Source: Phytophthora hibernalis (Eukaryota; Oomycota; Peronosporomycetes; Peronosporales; Peronosporaceae). From it: a stretch of 64,000 nt of DNA. Made by a program: the position numbers and the translations under genes. Under the pieces are notes generated by a model. That model made no database searches, had not been told where the DNA came from, and saw only the letters and a program-made list of their open reading frames with translations. Location of the stretch: contig JAAKBF010000015.1 in NCBI GenBank assembly GCA_012656075.1, positions 207,883-271,882 on the forward strand, given 5' to 3'. Shown here in pieces: positions 33,501 to 44,216 of this stretch. The first letter of the stretch is position 1. Every line of letters begins with the position of its first letter.

Positions 33501-36500
33501 CCGCTGGGCGCCATGCCGACGCCGATTGCCGCTGCTGCGGTGGTCTCGTGGTCGTCAAAGCCGCTCTAGCAGTCGTGCAGCTCTCAAATCAGTCTTCGGC
33601 GCGCTATTTCAGGTCCTTGCCGTTCTTCAGAGACTTCGTCACCTCGTACGACTCGTCCGGCAACACGCGCTTGCCGCTGGGCGCCATGCCGACGCCGATT
33701 GCCGCTGCTGCGGTGGTCTCGTGGTCGTCAAAGCCGCTCTAGCAGTCGTGCAGCTCTCAAATCAGTCTTCGGCACGCTATTTCAGGTCCTTGCCGTTCTT
33801 CAGAGACTTCGTCACCTCGTACGACTCGTCCGGCAACACGCGCTTGCCGCTGGGCGCCATGCCGACGCCGATTGCCGCTGCTGCGGTGGTCTCGTGGTCG
33901 TCAAAGCCGCTCTAGCAGTCGTGCAGCTCTCAAATCAGTCTTCGGCACGCTATTTCAGGTCCTTGCCGTTCTTCAGAGACTTCGTCACCTCGTACGACTC
34001 GTCCGGCAACACGCGCTTGCCGCTGGGCGCCATGCCGACGCCGATTGCCGCTGCTGCGGTGGTCTCGTGGTCGTCAAAGCCGCTCTAGCAGTCGTGCAGC
34101 TCTCAAATCAGTCTTCGGCACGCTATTTCAGGTCCTTGCCGTTCTTCAGAGACTTCGTCACCTCGTACGACTCGTCCGGCAACACGCGCTTGCCGCTGGG
34201 CGCCATGCCGACGCCGATTGCCGCTGCTGCGGTGGTCTCGTGGTCGTCAAAGCCGCTCTAGCAGTCGTGCAGCTCTCAAATCAGTCTTCGGCACGCTATT
34301 TCAGGTCCTTGCCGTTCTTCAGAGACTTCGTCACCTCGTACGACTCGTCCGGCAACACGCGCTTGCCGCTGGGCGCCATGCCGACGCCGATTGCCGCTGC
34401 TGCGGTGGTCTCGTGGTCGTCAAAGCCGCTCTAGCAGTCGTGCAGCTCTCAAATCAGTCTTCGGCACGCTATTTCAGGTCCTTGCCGTTCTTCAGAGACT
34501 TCGTCACCTCGTACGACTCGTCCGGCAACACGCGCTTGCCGCTGGGCGCCATGCCGACGCCGATTGCCGCTGCTGCGGTGGTCTCGTGGTCGTCAAAGCC
34601 GCTCTAGCAGTCGTGCAGCTCTCAAATCAGTCTTCGGCGCGCTATTTCAGGTCCTTGCCGTTCTTCAGAGACTTCGTCACCTCGTACGACTCGTCCGGCA
34701 ACACGTGCTTGCCGCTGGGCGCCATGCCGACGCCGATTGCCGCTGCTGCGGTGGTCTCGTGGTCGTCAAAGCCGCTCTAGCAGTCGTGCAGCTCTCAAAT
34801 CAGTCTTCGGCACGCTATTTCAGGTCCTTGCCGTTCTTCAGAGACTTCGTCACCTCGTACGACTCGTCCGGCAACACGCGCTTGCCGCTGGGCGCCATGC
34901 CGACGCCGATTGCCGCTGCTGCGGTGGTCTCGTGGTCGTCAAAGCCGCTCTAGCAGTCGTGCAGCTCTCAAATCAGTCTTCGGCACGCTATTTCAGGTCC
35001 TTGCCGTTCTTCAGAGACTTCGTCACCTCGTACGACTCGTCCGGCAACACGTGCTTGCCGCTGGGCGCCATGCCGACGCCGATTGCCGCTGCTGCGGTGG
35101 TCTCGTGGTCGTCAAAGCCGCTCTAGCAGTCGTGCAGCTCTCAAATCAGTCTTCGGCACGCTATTTCAGGTCCTTGCCGTTCTTCAGAGACTTCGTCACC
35201 TCGTACGACTCGTCCGGCAACACGCGCTTGCCGCTGGGCGCCATGCCGACGCCGATTGCCGCTGCTGCGGTGGTCTCGTGGTCGTCAAAGCCGCTCTAGC
35301 AGTCGTGCAGCTCTCAAATCAGTCTTCGGCACGCTATTTCAGGTCCTTGCCGTTCTTCAGAGACTTCGTCACCTCGTACGACTCGTCCGGCAACACGTGC
35401 CTTGCCGCTGGGCGCCATGCCGACGCCGATTGCCGCTGCTGCGGTGGTCTCGTGGTCGTCAAAGCCGCTCTAGCAGTCGTGCAGCTCTCAAATCGGTCTT
35501 CGGCACGCTATTTCAGGTCCTTGCCGTTCTTCAGAGACTTCGTCACCTCGTACGACTCGTCCGGCAACACGTGCTTGCCGCTGGGCGCCATGCCGACGCC
35601 GATTGCCGCTGCTGCGGTGGTCTCGTGGTCGTCAAAGCCGCTCTAGCAGTCGTGCAGCTCTCAAATCAGTCTTCGGCACGCTATTTCAGGTCCTTGCCGT
35701 TCTTCAGAGACTTCGTCACCTCGTACGACTCGTCCGGCAACACGCGCTTGCCGCTGGGCGCCATGCCGACGCCGATTGCCGCTGCTGCGGTGGTCTCGTG
35801 GTCGTCAAAGCCGCTCTAGCAGTCGTGCAGCTCTCATCGCGGTCTTCGGCACGCTATTTCAGGTCCTTGCCGTTCTTCAGAGACTTCGTCACCTCGTACG
35901 ACTCGTCCGGCAACACGTGCTTGCCGCTGGGCGCCATGCCGACGCCGATTGCCGCTGCTGCGGTGGTCTCGTGGTCGTCAAAGCCGCTCTAGCAGTCGTG
36001 CAGCTCTCAAATCAGTCTTCGGCACGCTATTTCAGGTCCTTGCCGTTCTTCAGAGACTTCGTCACCTCGTACGACTCGTCCGGCAACACGCGCTTGCCGC
36101 TGGGCGCCATGCCGACGCCGATTGCCGCTGCTGCGGTGGTCTCGTGGTCGTCAAAGCCGCTCTAGCAGTCGTGCAGCTCTCAAATCAGTCTTCGGCACGC
36201 TATTTCAGGTCCTTGCCGTTCTTCAGAGACTTCGTCACCTCGTACGACTCGTCCGGCAACACGCGCTTGCCGCTGGGCGCCATGCCGACGCCGATTGCCG
36301 CTGCTGCGGTGGTCTCGTGGTCGTCAAAGCCGCTCTAGCAGTCGTGCAGCTCTCAAATCGGTCTTCGGCACGCTATTTCAGGTCCTTGCCGTTCTTCAGA
36401 GACTTCGTCACCTCGTACGACTCGTCTGGCAACACGTGCTTGCCGCTGGGCGCCATGCCGACGCCGATTGCCGCTGCTGCGGTGGTCTCGTGGTCGTCAA

Positions 36501-37230
36501 AGCCGCTCTAGCAGTCGTGCAGCTCTCATCGCGGTCTTCGGCACGCTATTTCAGGTCCTTGCCGTTCTTCAGAGACTTCGTCACCTCGTACGACTCGTCC
36601 GGCAACACGCGCTTGCCGCTGGGCGCCATGCCGACGCCGATTGCCGCTGCTGCGGTGGTCTCGTGGTCGTCAAAGCCGCTCTAGCAGTCGTGCAGCTCTC
36701 AAATCAGTCTTCGGCACGCTATTTCAGGTCCTTGCCGTTCTTCAGAGACTTCGTCACCTCGTACGACTCGTCCGGCAACACGTGCTTGCCGCTGGGCGCC
36801 ATGCCGACGCCGATTGCCGCTGCTGCGGTGGTCTCGTGGTCGTCAAAGCCGCTCTAGCAGTCGTGCAGCTCTCAAATCAGTCTTCGGCACGCTATTTCAG
36901 GTCCTTGCCGTTCTTCAGAGACTTCGTCACCTCGTACGACTCGTCCGGCAACACGTGCCTGCCGCTGGGCGCCATGCCGACGCCGATTGCCGCTGCTGCG
37001 GTGGTCTCGTGGTCGTCAAAGCCGCTCTAGCAGTCGTGCAGCTCTCAAATCAGTCTTCGGCACGCTATTTCAGGTCCTTGCCGTTCTTCAGAGACTTCGT
37101 CACCTCGTACGACTCGTCCGGCAACACGTGCTTGCCGCTGGGCGCCATGCCGACGCCGATTGCCGCTGCTGCGGTGGTCTCGTGGTCGTCAAAGCCGCTC
37201 TAGCAGTCGTGCAGCTCTCAAATCAGTCTT
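21589..37230 (+). repeat. Satellite domain 2: homogenised type A core 1
   Basis: About 90 monomers of 173 or 174 bp that differ at only a handful of sites: ACGCGC/ACGTGC, GGCACGC/GGCGCGC, GACGCCG/GACGCTG and the TGCTT/TGCCTT length variant. Runs of identical neighbours occur, for example six consecutive units at about 26501-27538. GTGGTCGTCAAAG is nearly universal here. A few units have TCATCGCGG instead of TCAAATCAG (near 23.35, 23.55, 24.24, 24.41, 35.84 and 36.53 kb). Confidence 0.9.
27712..29097 (+). repeat. Tandem duplication of a 693-bp four-monomer block
   Basis: The block at 27712-28404 and the block at 28405-29097 share the same ordered variants. The second monomer of each has GGCGCGC (27881 and 28574) and the fourth has the 174-bp TGCCTT form (28300 and 28993), each pair exactly 693 bp apart. 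This indicates a recent exchange event in multiples of four monomers. Confidence 0.7.
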
Positions 37231-38010
37231 CGGCACGCTATTTCAGTCCTTGCCGTTCTTCAGAGACTTCGTCACCTCGTACGACTCGTCTGGCAACACG
37301 TGCGTGCCGCTGGGCGCCATGCCGACGCTGATTGCCGCTGCTGCGGTGGTCTCGTGGTCGTCAAAGCCGCTCTAGCAGTCGTGCAGCTCTCAAATCAGTC
37401 TTCGGCACGCTATTTCAGTCCTTGCCGTTCTTCAGAGACTTCGTCACCTCGTACGACTCGTCTGGCAACACGTGCTTGCCGCTGGGCGCCATGCCGACGC
37501 CGATTGCCGCTGCTGCGGTGGTCTCGTGGTCGTCAAAGCCGCTCTAGCAGTCGCGCATCTCTCATCGCGGTCTTCGGCACGCTATTTCACGTCCTTGCCG
37601 TTCTTCAGAAACTTCGTCACCTCGTACGACTCGTCTGGCAACACGTGCTTGCCGCTGGGCGCCATGCCGACGCTGATTGCCGCTGCTGCGGTGGTCTCGT
37701 GGTCGTCAAAGCCGCTCTAGCAGTCGTGCAGCTCTCAAATCAGTCTTCGGCACGCTATTTCAGGTCCTTGCCGTTCTTCAGAGACTTCGTCACCTCGTAC
37801 GACTCGTCTGGCAACACGTGCGTGCCGCTGGGCGCCATGCCGACGCCGATTGCCGCTGCTGCGGTGGTCTCGTGGTACTCCAGCAGTCGCGCAGCTCTCA
37901 AATCGGTCTTCGGCACGTATTTCAGGTCCTTGCCGTTCTTCAGAAACTTCGTCACCTCGTACGACTCGTCTGGCAACACGTGCGTGCCGCTGGTCTCCAT
38001 GCTGACGCTG
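37231..38010 (+). repeat. Satellite transition between core 1 and type B block
   Basis: A few monomers mix A and B markers. Two have TTTCAGTCC with a deleted base pair (near 37247 and 37420), one has TTTCACG with CAGAAACTT (37588-37612), and at 37875 the segment GTGGTACTCCAG replaces GTGGTCGTCAAAG. The change from A to B is gradual here, unlike at 44.2 kb. Confidence 0.7.
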
Positions 38011-40435
38011 ATTGCCGCTGCTGCGTGGTCTCGTGGTCGTCAAAGCCGCTCTAGCAGTCGTGCAGCTCTCAAATCGGTCTTCGGCACGCTATTTCACGTC
38101 CTTGCCGTTCTTCAGAAACTTCGTCACCTCGTACGACTCGTCTGGCAACACGTGCGTGCCGCTGGGCGCCATGCTGACGCCGATTGCCGCTGCTGCGTGG
38201 TCTCGTGGTCGTCAAAGCCGCTCAGCAGTCGCGCATCCCTCATCGTCTTCGGCACGCTATTTCAGGTCCTTGCCGTTCTTCAGAGACTTCGTCACCTCGT
38301 ACGACTCGTCTGGCAACACGTGCGTGCCGCTGGTCTCCATGCTGACGCCGATTGCCGCTGCTGCGGTGGTCTCGTGGTCGTCAAAGTCGCTCAGCAGTCG
38401 TGCAGCTCTCAAATCGGTCTTCGGCACGCTATTTCAGGTCCTTGCCGTTCTTCAGAAACTTCGTCACCTCGTACGACTCGTCTGGCAACACGTGCGTGCC
38501 GCTGGGCTCCATGCTGACGCTGATTGCCGCTGCTGCGGTGGTCTCGTGGTCGTCAAAGCGCTCCAGCAGTCGTGCAGCTCTCAAATCAGTCTTCGGCACG
38601 TTATTTCACGTCCTTGCCGTTCTTCAGAAACTTCGTCACCTCGTACGACTCGTCCGGCAACACGTGCGTGCCGCTGGTCTCCATGCTGACGCTGATTGCT
38701 GCGCTGCGTGGTCGTGGCTCCAGCAGTCGTGCAGCCTCATTCGGTCTTCGGCACGTTATTTCACGTCCTTGCCGTTCTTCAGAAACTTCGTCACCTCGTA
38801 CGACTCGTCTGGCAACACGTGCGTGCCGCTGGTCTCCATGCTGACGCCGATTGCCGCTGCTGCAGTGGTCTCGTGGTCGTCAAAGCCGCACCAGCAGTCG
38901 CGCATCCTCATCGCGGTCTTCGGCACGTTATTTCACGTCCTTGCCGTTCTTCAGAAACTTCGTCACCTCGTACGACTCGTCTGGCAACACGTGCGTGCCG
39001 CTGGTCTCCATGCTGACGCTGATTGCCGCTGCTGCAGTGGTCTCGTGGTCGTCAAAGCCGCCAGCAGTCGCGCATCCCTCATCGCGGTCTTCGGCACGTT
39101 ATTTCACGTCCTTGCCGTTCTTCAGAAACTTCGTCACCTCGTACGACTCGTCTGGCAACACGTGCGTGCCGCTGGTCTCCATGCTGACGCTGATTGCCGC
39201 TGCTGCGGTGGTCTCGTGGTACGTCAAAGTCGCTCCAGCAGTCGCGCATCTCTCATCGCGGTCTTCGGCACGTTATTTCACGTCCTTGCCGTTCTTCAGA
39301 AACTTCGTCACCTCGTACGACTCGTCTGGCAACACGTGCGTGCCGCTGGTCTCCATGCTGACGCTGATTGCCGCTGCTGCGGTGGTCTCGTGGTCGTCAA
39401 AGCCGCTCAGCAGTCGCGCATCCCTCATCGCGGTCTTCGGCACGTTATTTCACGTCCTTGCCGTTCTTCAGAAACTTCGTCACCTCGTACGACTCGTCTG
39501 GCAACACGTGCGTGCCGCTGGTCTCCATGCTGACGCCGATTGCCGCTGCTGCGGTGGTCTCGTGGTACTTCAGTAGTCGCTCCAGCAGTCGCGCATCCCT
39601 CATCGCGGTCTTCGGCACGTTATTTCACGTCCTTGCCGTTCTTCAGAAACTTCGTCACCTCGTACGACTCGTCTGGCAACACGTGCGTGCCGCTGGTCTC
39701 CATGCTGACGCTGATTGCCGCTGCTGCAGTGGTCTCGTGGTACTTCAGTAGTCGCTCCAGCAGTCGCGCATCCTCATCGCGGTCTTCGGCACGTTATTTC
39801 ACGTCCTTGCCGTTCTTCAGAAACTTCGTCACCTCGTACGACTCGTCTGGCAACACGTGCGTGCCGCTGGTCTCCATGCTGACGCTGATTGCCGCTGCTG
39901 CGGTGGTCTCGTGGTCTTCAGTAGTCGCACCAGCAGTCGCGCATCCCTCATCGCGGTCTTCGGCACGTTATTTCACGTCCTTGCCGTTCTTCAGAAACTT
40001 CGTCACCTCGTACGACTCGTCTGGCAACACGTGCGTGCCGCTGGTCTCCATGCTGACGCTGATTGCCGCTGCGCCGTGGTCTCGTGGTACTCCAGCAGTC
40101 GCGCATCCCTCATCGCGGTCTTCGGCACGTTATTTCACGTCCTTGCCGTTCTTCAGAAACTTCGTCACCTCGTACGACTCGTCTGGCAACACGTGCGTGC
40201 CGCTGGTCTCCATGCTGACGCCGATTGCCGCTGCTGCGTGGTCTCGTGGTACTTCAGTAGTCGCACCAGCAGTCGCGCATCCCTCATCGCGGTCTTCGGC
40301 ACGTTATTTCACGTCCTTGCCGTTCTTCAGAAACTTCGTCACCTCGTACGACTCGTCTGGCAACACGTGCGTGCCGCTGGTCTCCATGCTGACGCTGATT
40401 GCCGCTGCTGCAGTGGTCTCGTGGTACTTCAGTAG

Positions 40436-42085
40436 TCGCACCAGCAGTCGCGCATCCCTCATCGCGGTCTTCGGCACGGTAGCTTACGTCCTTGCCGTTC
40501 TTCAGAAACTTCGTCACCTCGTACGACTCGTCTGGCAACACGTGCGTGCCGCTGGTCTCCATGCTGACGCTGATTGCCGCCGCTGCGGTACTCCAGCAGT
40601 CGCGCATCCCTCATCGCGGTCTTCGGCACGTTATTTCACGTCCTTGCCGTTCTTCAGAAACTTCGTCACCTCGTACGACTCGTCTGGCAACACGTGCGTG
40701 CCGCTGGTCTCCATGCTGACGCTGATTGCCGCTGCTGCGGTGGTCTCGTGGTACTTCAGTAGTCGCACCAGCAGTCGCGCATCCCTCATCGCGGTCTTCG
40801 GCACGTTATTTCACGTCCTTGCCGTTCTTCAGAAACTTCGTCACCTCGTACGACTCGTCTGGCAACACGTGCGTGCCGCTGGTCTCCATGCTGACGCTGA
40901 TTGCCGCCGCTGCGGTACTCCAGCAGTCGCGCATCCTCTTCGCGGTCTTCGGCACGTTATTTCACGTCCTTGCCGTTCTTCAGAAACTTCGTCACCTCGT
41001 ACGACTCGTCTGGCAACACGTGCGTGCCGCTGGTCTCCATGCTGACGCTGATTGCCGCTGCTGTGGTCTCGTGGTACTTCAGTAGTCGCACCAGCAGTCG
41101 CGCATCCCTCATCGCGGTCTTCGGCACGGTATTTACGTCCTTGCCGTTCTTCAGAAACTTCGTCACCTCGTACGACTCGTCTGGCAACACGTGCGTGCCG
41201 CTGGTCTCCATGCTGACGCTGATTGCCGCCGCTGTGGTACTCCAGCAGTCGCGCATCCCTCTTCGCGGTCTTCGGCACGTTATTTCACGTCCTTGCCGTT
41301 CTTCAGAAACTTCGTCACCTCGTACGACTCGTCTGGCAACACGTGCGTGCCGCTGGTCTCCATGCTGACGCCGATTGCCGCTGCTGCAGTGGTCTCGTGG
41401 TACTTCAGTAGTCGCACCAGCAGTCGCGCATCCCTCATCGCGGTCTTCGGCACGTTATTTCACGTCCTTGCCGTTCTTCAGAAACTTCGTCACCTCGTAC
41501 GACTCGTCTGGCAACACGTGCGTGCCGCTGGTCTCCATGCTGACGCTGATTGCCGCCGCTGCGGTACTTCAGTAGTCGCACCAGCAGTCGCGCATCCCTC
41601 TTCGCGGTCTTCGGCACGTTATTTCACGTCCTTGCCGTTCTTCAGAAACTTCGTCACCTCGTACGACTCGTCTGGCAACACGTGCGTGCCGCTGGTCTCC
41701 ATGCTGACGCTGATTGCCGATGCCGCTGCTGCAGTGGTCTCGTGGTACTTCAGTAGTCGCACCAGCAGTCGCGCATCCCTCATCGCGGTCTTCGGCACGG
41801 TAGCTTACGTCCTTGCCGTTCTTCAGAAACTTCGTCACCTCGTACGACTCGTCTGGCAACACGTGCGTGCCGCTGGTCTCCATGCTGACGCTGATTGCCG
41901 CCGCTGCGTGGTACTCCAGCAGTCGCGCATCCCTTCGCGGTCTTCGGCACGTTATTTCACGTCCTTGCCGTTCTTCAGAAACTTCGTCACCTCGTACGAC
42001 TCGTCTGGCAACACGTGCGTGCCGCTGGTCTCCATGCTGACGCTGATTGCCGCTGCTGCAGTGGTCTCGTGGTACTTCAGTAGTC
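40436..42085 (+). repeat. Dimeric higher-order repeat inside the type B block, about 327 bp, 5 copies
   Basis: Long units of about 175 bp ending in GTACTTCAGTAGTCGCACC alternate with short units of about 152 bp in which GCCGCCGCTGCGGTACTCC replaces the GGTGGTCTCGTGG linker. Measured between successive GTCCTTG landmarks (40313, 40488, 40640, 40815, 40966, 41137, 41289, 41464, 41628, 41809, 41961) the steps are 175, 152, 175, 151, 171, 152, 175, 164, 181 and 152. That is five long-short pairs of 323-339 bp. Variants CACGGTAGCTTACG at 40488 and 41809 mark related dimers. Confidence 0.75.
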
Positions 42086-42474
42086 GCACCAGCAGTCGCG
42101 CATCCTCATCGCGGTCTTCGGCACGGTATTTACGTCCTTGCCGTTCTTCAGAAACTTCGTCACCTCGTACGACTCGTCTGGCAACACGTGCGTGCCGCTG
42201 GTCTCCATGCTGACGCTGATTGCCGCTGCTGCGGTGGTCTCGTGGTACTTCAGTAGTCGCACCAGCAGTCGCGCATCCCTCATCGCGGTCTTCGGCACGT
42301 TATTTCACGTCCTTGCCGTTCTTCAGAAACTTCGTCACCTCGTACGACTCGTCTGGCAACACGTGCGTGCCGCTGGTCTCCATGCTGACGCTGATTGCCG
42401 CTGCTGCGGTGGTCTCGTGGTACTTCAGTAGTCGCACCAGCAGTCGCGCATCCCTCATCGCGGTCTTCGGCACG

Positions 42475-43314
42475 TTATTTCACGTCCTTGCCGTTCTTCA
42501 GAAACTTCGTCACCTCGTACGACTCGTCTGGCAACACGTGCGTGCCGCTGGTCTCCATGCTGACGCTGATTGCCGCCGCTGCGGTACTCCAGCAGTCGCG
42601 CATCCCTCTTCGCGGTCTTCGGCACGTTATTTCACGTCCTTGCCGTTCTTCAGAAACTTCGTCACCTCGTACGACTCGTCTGGCAACACGTGCGTGCCGC
42701 TGGTCTCCATGCTGACGCTGATTGCCGCTGCTGCGGTGGTCTCGTGGTACTCCAGCAGTCGCGCATCCCTCATCGCGGTCTTCGGCACGGTATTTCACGT
42801 CCTTGCCGTTCTTCAGAAACTTCGTCACCTCGTACGACTCGTCTGGCAACACGTGCGTGCCGCTGGTCTCCATGCTGACGCTGATTGCCGCTGCTGCGGT
42901 GGTCTCGTGGTACTTCAGTAGTCGCACCAGCAGTCGCGCATCCCTCATCGCGGTCTTCGGCACGGTATTTACGTCCTTGCCGTTCTTCAGAAACTTCGTC
43001 ACCTCGTACGACTCGTCTGGCAACACGTGCGTGCCGCTGGTCTCCATGCTGACGCCGATTGCCGCCGCTGCTGCAGTGGTCTCGTGGTACTTCAGTAGTC
43101 GCACCAGCAGTCGCGCATCCCTCATCGCGGTCTTCGGCACGGTATTTACGTCCTTGCCGTTCTTCAGAAACTTCGTCACCTCGTACGACTCGTCTGGCAA
43201 CACGTGCGTGCCGCTGGTCTCCATGCTGACGCTGATTGCCGCTGCTGCGGTGGTCTCGTGGTACTTCAGTAGTCGCACCAGCAGTCGCGCATCCCTCATC
43301 GCGGTCTTCGGCAC
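42475..43314 (-). pseudogene. Relic coding repeat: 279-codon open frame over almost five monomers
   Basis: On the minus strand this stretch is open for 279 codons and reads as a periodic protein. The 58-residue unit runs roughly VPKTAMRDARLL, then VRLLKYHETTAAAA, then ISVSMETSGTHV, then LPDESYEVTKFLKNGKDV. Units of 174 bp with GTATTTACGTCC join in frame (KDVNTVPKTA). A 163-bp and a 152-bp unit are also read through with a local frame change. Elsewhere most B and A monomers carry an in-frame stop where TATTTCA replaces TATTTA. I recognise no domain. No start codon context, signal peptide or unique flanking exon is visible, so this is best seen as a remnant or fossil of a coding tandem repeat, not a demonstrated gene. 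Confidence 0.5.
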
Positions 43315-44216
43315 GTTATTTCACGTCCTTGCCGTTCTTCAGAAACTTCGTCACCTCGTACGACTCGTCTGGCAACACGTGCGTGCCGCTGGTCTCCATG
43401 CTGACGCCGATTGCCGCTGCTGCAGTGGTCTCGTGGTACTCCAGCAGTCGCGCATCCTCATTGCGGTCTTCGGCACGGTATTTCACGTCCTTGCCGTTCT
43501 TCAGAAACTTCGTCACCTCGTACGACTCGTCTGGCAACACGTGCGTGCCGCTGGTCTCCATGCTGACGCTGATTGCCGCTGCTGCGGTGGTCTCGTGGTA
43601 CTTCAGTAGTCGCACCAGCAGTCGCGCATCCTCATCGCGGTCTTCGGCACGTATTTCACGTCCTTGCCGTTCTTCAGAAACTTCGTCACCTCGTACGACT
43701 CGTCTGGCAACACGTGCGTGCCGCTGGTCTCCATGCTGACGCCGATTGCCGCTGCTGCAGTGGTCTCGTGGTACTTCAGTAGTCGCACCAGCAGTCGCGC
43801 ATCCCTCATCGCGGTCTTCGGCACGTTATTTCACGTCCTTGCCGTTCTTCAGAAACTTCGTCACCTCGTACGACTCGTCTGGCAACACGTGCGTGCCGCT
43901 GGGCTCCATGCTGACGCTGATTGCCGCTGCTGCAGTGGTCTCGTGGTACTTCAGTAGTCGCTCCAGCAGTCGCGCATCCCTCATCGCGGTCTTCGGCACG
44001 TTATTTCACGTCCTTGCCGTTCTTCAGAAACTTCGTCACCTCGTACGACTCGTCTGGCAACACGTGCGTGCCGCTGGTCTCCATGCTGACGCTGATTGCC
44101 GCTGCTGCGGTACTCCAGCAGTCGCGCATCCTCTTCGCGGTCTTCGGCACGTTATTTCACGTCCTTGCCGTTCTTCAGAAACTTCGTCACCTCGTACGAC
44201 TCGTCTGGCAACACGT

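Larger units (their letters stand above)
38011..44216 (+). repeat. Satellite domain 3: diverged type B block
   Basis: About 36 monomers of 150-181 bp defined by TTTCACGTCC or TTTACGTCC, CAGAAACTT, CGTCTGGC, CGTGCGTGCC and CTGGTCTCCATGCTGACG. Most full units carry the linker GGTACTTCAGTAGTCGCACC in place of the type A segment GTCGTCAAAGCCGCTC. This block holds the best preserved minus-strand reading frame. It is embedded between two homogenised type A cores. Confidence 0.9.

Noticed and set aside
42475..43314. RXLR or other effector motif in the minus-strand repeat protein
   Set aside because: Stretches such as ARLLVRLLK are superficially similar, but there is no exact RXLR, no signal peptide and no dEER motif, so an effector call is not supported.
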